Shown: positions 1-4,621, counted from the first letter of the stretch. The stretch: 6,089 nt of DNA from Microcaldota archaeon (GCA_021785375.1 JAJYFQ010000049.1:1-6089); one strand, 5' to 3'. The notes: generated from the letters alone by a model not told the origin. Program-made: numbers and translations.

Positions 1-58
1 GGTCTTTGTTGACTCTGGTTACCACCCTCGGGTTCGCCCTCTTGTTGGGCTTTCCCAT
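1..58 (-). CDS. N-terminal fragment of a small basic protein, possibly ribosomal protein L39e-like (runs off the left edge)
   Basis: Reading from an ATG at 58 down to the window edge gives 19 residues, MGKPNKRANPRVVTRVNKD, with seven Lys/Arg and no acidic residue until the last. Such a short, basic, Pro/Asn-containing start is typical of small archaeal ribosomal proteins. The spacing of basic residues loosely resembles L39e, but the conserved tryptophan region of that family would lie outside the window, so the identity is only a guess. The gene would be divergent from the acetyltransferase at 124. A weak TATA-like tract (TCTTATC on this strand, about 26 bp upstream) or the palindrome at 94-103 could serve as its promoter. 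No Shine-Dalgarno sequence is visible before the ATG. Confidence 0.4.
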   Translation of the reverse strand, partial: MGKPNKRANPRVVTRVNKD

Positions 59-93
59 GCCGAAACAGTCAGTCGAAAAGGATAAGAGTTTGA

Positions 94-103
94 CGTTATA
101 ACG
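94..103. promoter_or_regulatory. Palindromic TATA-box element CGTTATAACG between divergent genes
   Basis: CGTTATAACG is a perfect 10-bp palindrome whose core reads TTATAA on both strands. Its centre lies about 26 bp before the ATG at 124, the usual archaeal distance between TATA centre and transcription start, so the acetyltransferase mRNA is predicted to be leaderless. Toward the minus-strand gene starting at 58 the distance is about 40 bp, which would give a leader of about 14 nt. Assignment rests on spacing and composition only. Confidence 0.5.
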
Positions 104-123
104 GAATTATGGGATGAAGCCAT

Positions 124-606
124 ATGCTCCAGAAAACTTATGAAGATGCATATGTGGACGAGAGCATAGGCCTTACCAAAGAATGTTTTGCAAAGTGGGT
201 GTTCAACACAACGCGGACTCAGGATTACACAAAGTCAAAGCTCATCAGGAAGAAGGGGCAGAAGACCTGGCTTGCCTTAATAAAGAAGAAAATTGTCGGG
301 TCTATAACCATAAGTGAAGATGGCAAAGGATGCGAGCTCAGTGCCTTTTATGTGAGACCTGGAATGCAAGGGAAGGGAATTGGCAAGGTTCTATTCCTTA
401 AAGCCCTTGATTTTGCGAGGGGGAGGGATATCCGACTGGACATGTATGCCCATAGCAGGAAGACTATAGCGATTTATAGGGGATGGGGTTTCAGGAGGGA
501 CATGAAGAGGGGAATCTTTTACCGTCACTGGGACGAATGGCCGGAGGGCCTCAAGGCAAAATGCATATACATGCGTAGAGACGGCAAGAAGGTATTTAAA
601 CCTTAA
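124..606 (+). CDS. GNAT-family N-acetyltransferase
   Basis: This 160-residue protein is a single GNAT domain, which transfers an acetyl group from acetyl-CoA to an amine on a small molecule, peptide or protein. Beta-strand/motif A runs from about residue 72 to 99 and contains the acetyl-CoA pyrophosphate loop RPGMQGKGIGKVL (78-90), matching the family pattern Q/R-x-x-G-x-G/A. Motif B follows as HSRKTIAIYRGWGFRRD (110-126), with the usual 'YRGWGF' Tyr and Gly-Phe pair. The basic C-terminal tail (RRDGKKVFKP) is unusual but short. The ATG at 124 is chosen because a TATA element sits about 26 bp upstream, giving a leaderless message; the ATG at 114 is in another frame and closes quickly. The substrate cannot be read from sequence. 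The end of the gene overlaps the promoter of the 5S rRNA gene downstream. Confidence 0.88.
   Translation: MLQKTYEDAYVDESIGLTKECFAKWVFNTTRTQDYTKSKLIRKKGQKTWLALIKKKIVGSITISEDGKGCELSAFYVRPGMQGKGIGKVLFLKALDFARGRDIRLDMYAHSRKTIAIYRGWGFRRDMKRGIFYRHWDEWPEGLKAKCIYMRRDGKKVFKP
593..600 (+). promoter_or_regulatory. TATA box of the 5S rRNA gene, inside the 3' end of the acetyltransferase gene
   Basis: TATTTAAA is a good archaeal TATA box. Its centre is about 25-26 bp before the predicted first base of the 5S rRNA (622), which is the canonical distance. It is preceded by purine-rich sequence (GGCAAGAAGG) that could act as the TFB-recognition element. The box is part of the last codons (Val-Phe-Lys) of the acetyltransferase reading frame. 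Confidence 0.7.
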
Positions 607-621
607 CCGAGCATACAATAC

Positions 622-738
622 TGTCAAACGGCCATAGGAACGGTGTCACACCCGAACCCATTCCGAACTCGGAAGTTAAGCCCGTTCACGACATGAAATA
701 CTACCCCTTGGGGCGGGAAAGCATGTTGCTGTTTGGCA
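622..738 (+). rRNA. rrf: 5S ribosomal RNA (stand-alone)
   Basis: The core CCCATTCCGAACTCGGAAG followed by TTAAGCCC (658-683) is the hallmark of 5S rRNA helix III/loop B-C. Around it are CGGCCATAG near the 5' end and CCCCTTGGGGCGGGAAAGCA in the helix IV-V region. The ends are set by helix I: TGTCAAAC at 622-629 pairs with GTTTGGCA at 731-738 (eight pairs, one G-U), giving about 117 nt, within the normal range for 5S. No 16S, 23S or tRNA sequence adjoins it, so this gene is separate from any rRNA operon in this window. It has its own TATA box at 593-600 and a T5 tract just after its 3' end. It becomes part of the large ribosomal subunit. Confidence 0.95.
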
Positions 739-739
739 C

Positions 740-744
740 TTTTT
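740..744 (+). terminator. T-tract terminator of the 5S rRNA gene
   Basis: Five consecutive T residues begin two bases after the end of helix I, followed by more T-rich sequence (CAATTTG). Archaeal RNA polymerase ends transcripts at such T-runs on the non-template strand. No separate hairpin is needed or seen. Confidence 0.6.
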
Positions 745-764
745 CAATTTGTTAGCGTGAGCTT

Positions 765-1787
765 TCACTTCTTCCTCATGTAGAGCTCTTCGATCGCGGA
801 CATGAGTATCGGCCTGTACCTGTTGTCAGGAAGCAGCGATCCGTACTTCTGCGCCGCCTGCTTTGCCATGTGGCCGTACCTCCCCGCTTCCTTCTTCGCA
901 TACTCAAGGCTCCCGTACTTCTCTATCACCTTGACCAGGAACTCGATCTCCTTCTTGTTCTTCTCCCCTCTTCCCTTCCTGTAGATCCTGTTGATCTTCG
1001 TCTTCTCGTGCTGGTCCGCGTGCTTGTACGCATGCAGTATGATGAGCGTGAGCTTCCCCTCATAGAGGTCCCCGTACCTCTGCTTCCCGAAGACCTTCTC
1101 ATCCGCCGTCATATCCAGTATGTCGTCAGTTATCTGGAAGGCGATCCCTGCCGGGCTCCCTATGTCCTGCAGCATCTTCAGCGTCTCCTGATCTTCTCCC
1201 GCGACAATGGCGCCGAGCTGCATGGGCCCGTAGACGCTGTAGAAGCACGTCTTGCTGCCTATTATCCTGTAGTAGAGCTCCTCGTTTGCCTTGCCCATGT
1301 CGCGGGTGTTGTATATGAAGTTCGTCTCGACGTACTGGCCCTCTACAGTGTACTGAAGCATGTTGTAGAAGTAGTCGAAGAACCTTCCTCCTGGCTTCGG
1401 TCCTGCCCGCTCCATATAGTCCTTTACGATCTTCCACATGGCCAGGTGCACCGCGTCACCGGCATTTATCGCTATCTCCTTTCCGTAGAGTTTGTGGAGA
1501 GCTGGCTTCCCCCTCCTCATCTCCGAGTCGTCCTCAACGTCGTCGTGTATGAGTATCCAGTCCTCCGAGATCTGCATCGCGGCCGACGGAAGGAGAAGGT
1601 CGGCCTTCTTTGCCCCGAACATCTCGCCACAGAGAAAGAGGAGGCCCGGCCTCCTGTAACTTCCCTGGCGCTCGCTGTACTCCCTCGCTATCATGTAGTG
1701 CTCGTAAGGCGGCTTGACCGGAAGATACTTCATTATCTCCGTGTAGATCTCCGCCTTGTGCGTTCCCACGTACTCCTTGAAGTCCAT
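765..1787 (-). CDS. Polyprenyl diphosphate synthase, geranylgeranyl diphosphate synthase-like
   Basis: A 340-residue trans-isoprenyl diphosphate synthase that condenses isopentenyl diphosphate with allylic diphosphates; in archaea the C20 product feeds ether-lipid synthesis. The first aspartate-rich motif is HDDVEDDSEMRRGKPALH (81-98), with metal-binding aspartates and the Arg pair; the second is QITDDILD (218-225), followed by GDLYEGKLTLIILH (239-252). EGQYVE (149-154) and GSKTCFYS (177-184) are further family motifs. Trp76, the fifth residue before the first Asp motif, is bulky. By analogy with archaeal type I GGPP synthases, where an aromatic at this place limits chain length, the product should be C20 or shorter (inference). 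The first motif resembles the DDIEDNS form of eukaryotic-type GGPP synthases more than the Sulfolobus DDIMDQD form. The ATG at 1787 is chosen because the frame further upstream overlaps the glycosylase gene and encodes non-family sequence. Only 13 bp separate it from that gene, so it is probably the last gene of the spt5 operon. Confidence 0.93.
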   Translation of the reverse strand: MDFKEYVGTHKAEIYTEIMKYLPVKPPYEHYMIAREYSERQGSYRRPGLLFLCGEMFGAKKADLLLPSAAMQISEDWILIHDDVEDDSEMRRGKPALHKLYGKEIAINAGDAVHLAMWKIVKDYMERAGPKPGGRFFDYFYNMLQYTVEGQYVETNFIYNTRDMGKANEELYYRIIGSKTCFYSVYGPMQLGAIVAGEDQETLKMLQDIGSPAGIAFQITDDILDMTADEKVFGKQRYGDLYEGKLTLIILHAYKHADQHEKTKINRIYRKGRGEKNKKEIEFLVKVIEKYGSLEYAKKEAGRYGHMAKQAAQKYGSLLPDNRYRPILMSAIEELYMRKK

Positions 1788-1800
1788 TGGATCAGTTCTA

Positions 1801-2463
1801 CTATTTACCGGATGCATTCTTAAAGTATCTGCAGTATTCGTTGATAGGGCAATTTTCACACAGCGGTCTCGGCCTGCAGTGTTCCTTCCCCAGCTCGACA
1901 AACTGGGCATGGAAGTCCTTGTAAAGGTCAAGACTCTTACCAATCTTGTCGGATATGAGTCCACGAAGCTCGTCGTAGTCTATCCTTTCGTCTATTCCGT
2001 AGACTCGGGACATTATCCTCTTCGTGTACGCATCTACCACGAAGATCGGCTTGTTTGCAACGTACAGGATTATCGAGTCCGCGGTCTCCCTTCCCACACC
2101 GTTGAGCGAGAGGAGCTCCTTTCTCAGCTCGGCGGTGCTCTTGTCGAACATCCCGTCAAGGCTCCCGTAGTTTGTGAATATGTATGACGCTATCCCTTTG
2201 AGCCTTGATGCCTTCTGCCTGTAGAATCCGCTGGGCCTGACAAGCCTCTCGAGCCTCCGCAGGCCCATACGTCTTATCTTCCTCAGGTCCAGAGCATTCT
2301 CCGACTTGAGGTTAGCTATAGCCTTCTCGACGTTCTTCCACGTCGCCTGCTGAGTAAGTATGGCCCCGATCACTATCTCGTCGCGCGTCTCGCCAGGCCA
2401 CCAGTTGAGATAGCCGAACCTGGATCTGAGCTTCTTGTATAATTGATCGTAGGACAGTTTCAA
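1801..2463 (-). CDS. HhH-GPD DNA glycosylase of the endonuclease III-related MagIII/COG2231 type, with iron-sulfur cluster motif
   Basis: A 220-residue base-excision-repair glycosylase. The helix-hairpin-helix is LNGVGRETADSIILYV (120-135) and the catalytic aspartate is Asp144 in FVVDAYTKRI. In bifunctional endonuclease III the hairpin carries a Lys (GVGRKTA) that performs the lyase step; here that position is Glu126. This and the ETADSIILY / VVDAYT context match the MagIII-type 'endonuclease III-related' family, whose Helicobacter member is a monofunctional 3-methyladenine glycosylase, so damage excision without strand cleavage is inferred. Four cysteines, Cys196-x5-Cys202-x2-Cys205-x5-Cys211, should bind a [4Fe-4S] cluster; the first interval is one shorter than in classic Nth (x6). 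The start is a TTG, supported by the strong Shine-Dalgarno GGGAGAGAT just upstream. It sits 28 bp after rpl11 and 13 bp before the prenyltransferase gene, as an operon member. Confidence 0.9.
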   Translation of the reverse strand: MKLSYDQLYKKLRSRFGYLNWWPGETRDEIVIGAILTQQATWKNVEKAIANLKSENALDLRKIRRMGLRRLERLVRPSGFYRQKASRLKGIASYIFTNYGSLDGMFDKSTAELRKELLSLNGVGRETADSIILYVANKPIFVVDAYTKRIMSRVYGIDERIDYDELRGLISDKIGKSLDLYKDFHAQFVELGKEHCRPRPLCENCPINEYCRYFKNASGK

Positions 2464-2464
2464 G

Positions 2465-2473
2465 ATCTCTCCC
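2465..2473 (-). promoter_or_regulatory. Shine-Dalgarno sequence fixing the TTG start of the glycosylase
   Basis: On the minus strand GGGAGAGAT lies directly before the TTG at 2463, with the GGAG core about 5 nt from the start codon. It matches the anti-Shine-Dalgarno partner GGAGGTGAT at most positions, and no ATG in frame nearby has comparable support. Confidence 0.7.
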
Positions 2474-2491
2474 AGAAGAGCGTCTGGCGAC

Positions 2492-2959
2492 TTAGACCTT
2501 TATCTCGCCGGCCTTTATCTTGGCGATCATCTCCATCGCACCCTTGCCTTCGCACGTGACGTTCATGCTCTTGCAGGTGCCGAGCACCTGGGTTACGCGA
2601 GACTGGAGCGAGTTCCCGTAGATCGATGCCTCCTTCGCCTTGGCGATCTTCTTTACCTGTTCGAGCGTTATGTTGCCGACAACCTCCTCCTTGACCTTTG
2701 CACCCTTCTGTATTCCCAGCTCCTTGAGTATCATCGCGCTGGTTGTTGGAGATCCCACCTCGACCTTGAAGGTCTTCGTGGCAGGGTTGACCGTGACCTT
2801 GACCGGAACCTTGATTCCCTCGAATGGACCAGTCTTTGAGTTTATCTCGTTTATTATGTTCGCGACATTGACTCCGAGAGGCCCTAGCGCGGGTCCGAAC
2901 GGCGGTCCGCTGGTTGCCTTTCCCCCCTCTATCAATCCGTTGATTACTACTTCAGGCAT
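2492..2959 (-). CDS. rpl11: Large ribosomal subunit protein uL11
   Basis: This 155-residue protein is uL11, which binds the GTPase-associated centre of 23S rRNA at the base of the P-stalk. The N-terminal domain carries the diagnostic GGKATSGPPFGPALGPLGVN (12-31), the proline-rich linker-helix region that contacts translation factors. The C-terminal rRNA-binding domain follows from about residue 68, with VGSPTTSAMILKELGI (68-83) and GTCKSMNV (127-134). The length is normal for archaea. The start ATG has a strong Shine-Dalgarno, GGAGTGAT, that overlaps the stop codon of spt5, so its translation is probably coupled to spt5, as is usual for this conserved pair. Unlike the common archaeal order, rpl1, rpl10 and rpl12 do not follow it. 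Confidence 0.97.
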   Translation of the reverse strand: MPEVVINGLIEGGKATSGPPFGPALGPLGVNVANIINEINSKTGPFEGIKVPVKVTVNPATKTFKVEVGSPTTSAMILKELGIQKGAKVKEEVVGNITLEQVKKIAKAKEASIYGNSLQSRVTQVLGTCKSMNVTCEGKGAMEMIAKIKAGEIKV

Positions 2960-2962
2960 ACT

Positions 2963-2970
2963 ATCACTCC
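2963..2970 (-). promoter_or_regulatory. Shine-Dalgarno sequence of rpl11 overlapping the spt5 stop codon
   Basis: On the minus strand GGAGTGAT contains the TGA stop codon of spt5 and lies 3 nt before the rpl11 ATG (GGAG core 7 nt away). This arrangement favours reinitiation by ribosomes finishing spt5. Confidence 0.7.
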
Positions 2971-3419
2971 GATTCAGCTTTCTCTATTATCCTGGCCATG
3001 TTCGACTTTGTCGTGACAGGGATAGGAACAGCAACATCCATGAGCTCCACTGTTATCTCCTCTTTTGACGAGTCAACCTTAATAACTTTTGCCTTGTAGC
3101 CCTTGAACGGCCCGGAAAGGAACTCGACCACGTCGCTCACTCCGATCTCCTGGACATGCTTCTTGGACAGGAGCATCTTGTCCAGCTCCTCGCTGCCCAA
3201 TGGGGTAGGTAGAACGCCCTTCACGTGAGGCTCGTTCATCACGAGCTCCCTGCACGCGAGCTCGTTCTCCGCTTCCACTATCACGTAGCCGCGCATTCCG
3301 TCCAGGAGTATTATCGAGTATATCCCCGTGTTTGCCTTCTGGGTCTTGTTCTCCAGTATGTCTGCGGTAATCTTCTCCTGGCTTGACGTTACTCTTACTA
3401 CGAAGTACACACGAATCAC
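2964..3419 (-). CDS. spt5: Transcription elongation factor Spt5 (NusG homologue)
   Basis: A 151-residue archaeal Spt5, the universal elongation factor that, normally with Spt4, clamps RNA polymerase on DNA and raises processivity. The NGN domain covers residues 1 to about 82: VYFVVRVTSSQEKITADIL at the start, then GYVIVEAENELACREL (44-59) and VKGVLPTPLGSEEL (66-79). The KOW domain follows from about 92, with VVEFLSGPFKGYKAKVIKVD (97-116) and a C-terminal PIPVTTKSNMARII strand. Length is typical for archaea. The start is GTG at 3419; no Shine-Dalgarno precedes it, and a weak TATA-like ATTTAC on this strand is centred about 26 bp upstream, consistent with a leaderless mRNA. It heads the operon with rpl11, 4 bp downstream. 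secE, often found just upstream in archaea, is replaced here by the divergent trm5. Confidence 0.95.
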   Translation of the reverse strand: MIRVYFVVRVTSSQEKITADILENKTQKANTGIYSIILLDGMRGYVIVEAENELACRELVMNEPHVKGVLPTPLGSEELDKMLLSKKHVQEIGVSDVVEFLSGPFKGYKAKVIKVDSSKEEITVELMDVAVPIPVTTKSNMARIIEKAESE

Positions 3420-3425
3420 GCACTC

Positions 3426-3432
3426 TTTTATA
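3426..3432 (+). promoter_or_regulatory. TATA box for trm5, TTTTATA
   Basis: TTTTATA is centred about 27 bp before the ATG at 3456, so the trm5 transcript is predicted to begin at its start codon. On the minus strand the same bases read TATAAAAG, a strong box, but its centre is only about 10 bp from the spt5 GTG and would place the start inside spt5, so I assign it to trm5. Confidence 0.6.
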
Positions 3433-3441
3433 CCATTTCCC

Positions 3442-3447
3442 GTAAAT
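3442..3447 (-). promoter_or_regulatory. Weak TATA-like element for spt5, ATTTAC
   Basis: On the minus strand ATTTAC is centred about 26 bp upstream of the spt5 GTG at 3419, the right place for a leaderless start. It is weaker than the neighbouring trm5 box and only 10 bp from it. Confidence 0.35.
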
Positions 3448-3455
3448 CTCTCTCT

Positions 3456-3596
3456 ATGATCGGCATCAGGGTACCGAAGAGGAACGCTGAAGCGACCGCG
3501 GCTTATCTAAAAGCGCATAAGCTAATGGATAAACAACACCTAGTATTTGGTAGACGTGAATTTATATACTTTCCTGTCATCAGGCATGGCCGCTAA
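3456..3596 (+). CDS. trm5: N-terminal D1 domain of tRNA (guanine37-N1)-methyltransferase Trm5, cut off by an in-frame TAA
   Basis: From the ATG at 3456 the frame reads 46 residues and then TAA (3594-3596). The peptide starts MIGIRVPKRNAEATAAYLKA, continues HKLMDKQHLV and ends with FIYFPVIRHGR. This fits the D1 domain of archaeal Trm5 (pattern: hydrophobic strand, (V/I)xKK..AE, LLD/LLN, and a VYFP/LYLP strand), which recognises the outer corner of tRNA. The frame is the same as that of the catalytic region starting at 3618, and the residues after the TAA (AKRTLKI) continue the alignment with Methanocaldococcus Trm5, so no bases seem to be lost or gained. A TATA box 27 bp upstream supports this ATG as a leaderless start. 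Whether this is a separate small protein, a decaying 5' end, or the first part of a protein made by readthrough or reinitiation cannot be settled from the sequence. Confidence 0.75.
   Translation: MIGIRVPKRNAEATAAYLKAHKLMDKQHLVFGRREFIYFPVIRHGR
3561..3568 (+). promoter_or_regulatory. Possible internal TATA box before the Trm5 catalytic ORF
   Basis: TTTATATA inside the D1 coding region would direct starts near 3586-3592, giving a message that begins close to an ATG at 3586 and lacks D1. These bases also encode the conserved Ile-Tyr of the D1 'YFP' strand, so the TATA resemblance may be a by-product of coding. Confidence 0.3.
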
Positions 3597-3617
3597 GCAA
3601 AGAGGACGCTGAAGATA

Positions 3618-4481
3618 TTGGGCGCAGTCGAGGTCAACGAGCGATTCGGGGAGCGTGAAGTCCAGGGGGATTACCGTGCGATGCTCCTGAAGGAACTGGG
3701 AAAGAAAGGGTACGATGACGCGATAAAGAGCTATGATCTGATAGGTGATACTGCCGTCATAGACGCAGAGCCAAGGATCGCAAGGAAGATCGCAAAGGTC
3801 ATAGTTAGGATAAACAAGAACGTGAAGAGGGTAGTCAGCAAGAATGGTGCAGTATCAGGAGTCTATAGGACGAGGAACTTCACCAACGTCTACGGCAGGA
3901 AGGGCTTTGACGTGACATATAGGGAGAACGGAATAACCCTATCCCTTGACATAAGGAAGGCGTTCTTCTCTCCAAGGCTCTCTTATGAGAGGAAGAGGAT
4001 ATCCGAAGCGGCAAGGGACGGGGAGAACGTCGTTGTCATGTTTGCAGGAGTGGGACCGTACGCCATCCTTATCGGCAAGGAGCACAGGAAGTCGAGAGTG
4101 GTCGGAATAGAGCTGAACAAGACGGCATGCGCCTACATGAAGAGGAATATCGCCCTCAACAGGCTGAATAATGTAACCCCCGTGGCAGCCGACGTCAAGA
4201 AAGTGGCAAGGAAGTACAAGGGATTCGCTGACAGGATCGTGATGCCGCTCCCGAAGGACTCCTACGAGTTCCTTGATTCGGCGCTCGTCATGGCAAAGAG
4301 GAGTTGCGTGGTGCATTTCTACGCATTTGGCAGCAAGGACAACCCTTATGCGCCGTACATCGACAGGATAAGGGGCTTCTTCAGGGAGAGGAGGAGGAAG
4401 GCAAGGATACTCTTCAAGAGGGAGGTAAGGACCTACTCCCCACTTGAGGTTGAAGTTGTGATAGATTTTCTAGTCTACTAG
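3618..4481 (+). CDS. trm5: tRNA (guanine37-N1)-methyltransferase Trm5, D2 and catalytic D3 domains
   Basis: The frame stays open for 287 codons and encodes the D2 and Rossmann-fold methyltransferase (D3) parts of Trm5, which uses S-adenosylmethionine to make m1G37 beside the anticodon and so prevents frameshifting. Visible family motifs: GVYRTRNFTNVYG (81-93), ENGITLSLDIRKAFFSPRLS (103-122), the SAM-binding motif I MFAGVGPYAI (141-150), GIELN (163-167) and the NPPY-like motif IVMPLPKDS (207-215). M. jannaschii Trm5 has Asn where this last motif has Pro210. The TTG at 3618 is the first plausible start after the in-frame TAA; AGAGGA at 3601-3606 could act as a Shine-Dalgarno 11 nt before it. 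The next in-frame ATG (3681) would remove part of D2. D1 lies upstream in the same frame; both parts together span 341 codon positions, close to the 336 of M. jannaschii Trm5. Absence of other stops or frameshifts argues for a working catalytic part. Confidence 0.9.
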   Translation: MGAVEVNERFGEREVQGDYRAMLLKELGKKGYDDAIKSYDLIGDTAVIDAEPRIARKIAKVIVRINKNVKRVVSKNGAVSGVYRTRNFTNVYGRKGFDVTYRENGITLSLDIRKAFFSPRLSYERKRISEAARDGENVVVMFAGVGPYAILIGKEHRKSRVVGIELNKTACAYMKRNIALNRLNNVTPVAADVKKVARKYKGFADRIVMPLPKDSYEFLDSALVMAKRSCVVHFYAFGSKDNPYAPYIDRIRGFFRERRRKARILFKREVRTYSPLEVEVVIDFLVY

Positions 4482-4487
4482 TCCATT

Positions 4488-4510
4488 CAAAGATACACGC
4501 AGGGTCTTTG
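4488..4510 (+). terminator. Short inverted repeat after trm5, possible transcript end
   Basis: CAAAGA (4488-4493) pairs with TCTTTG (4505-4510) around an 11-nt loop, beginning six bases after the trm5 stop codon. The 3' arm is T-rich but there is no run of five T, so termination here is only a suggestion. Confidence 0.25.
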
Positions 4511-4525
4511 TATTAATGAAGTACC

Positions 4526-4621
4526 AAATATCTGTGTCGTTTATGATCAACACAGATTCTACTCTATGACTATTATAATCAATATAGATTATATTTTATG
4601 ACTATTGTGGTCAACACAGAT
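4526..4621. repeat. Three imperfect 32-bp tandem repeats
   Basis: Units 4526-4557, 4558-4589 and 4590-4621 end in CAACACAGAT, CAATATAGAT and CAACACAGAT, exactly 32 bp apart. The second and third units share the block TATGACTATT. The first unit also holds an 8-bp inverted repeat, ATCTGTGT (4530-4537) with ACACAGAT (4550-4557). A 32-bp period is about three DNA helical turns, so the repeated box would fall on the same face of the helix, as in operator arrays. There are no unique spacers, so this is not a CRISPR array. The function is unknown; a protein-binding array controlling the downstream surface gene is inferred. Confidence 0.65.

Noticed and set aside
870..1823. Long open frame (317 codons) on the plus strand
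   Set aside because: It is antisense to the prenyl synthase, rich in Leu, Val, Arg and Pro as expected for the complement of a coding strand, and has no recognisable domain.
1788..1964. Upstream extension of the prenyl synthase frame by 59 codons
   Set aside because: It overlaps the C-terminal coding region of the glycosylase on the same strand in another frame and has no similarity to the synthase family; the ATG at 1787 starts a protein of normal length.
3425..3432. TATAAAAG on the minus strand as the spt5 promoter
   Set aside because: Its centre is about 10 bp from the spt5 GTG, so transcription would start inside the conserved NGN domain; it fits trm5 on the other strand instead.
3586..3612. 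ATG-started small ORF MAAKQRGR as a gene
   Set aside because: Eight codons only, in another frame from Trm5; kept as a possible leader element in the findings but not called as a gene.
4526..4621. CRISPR array
   Set aside because: The 32-bp units are imperfect and directly adjoining, with no unique spacers between them and no cas genes nearby.
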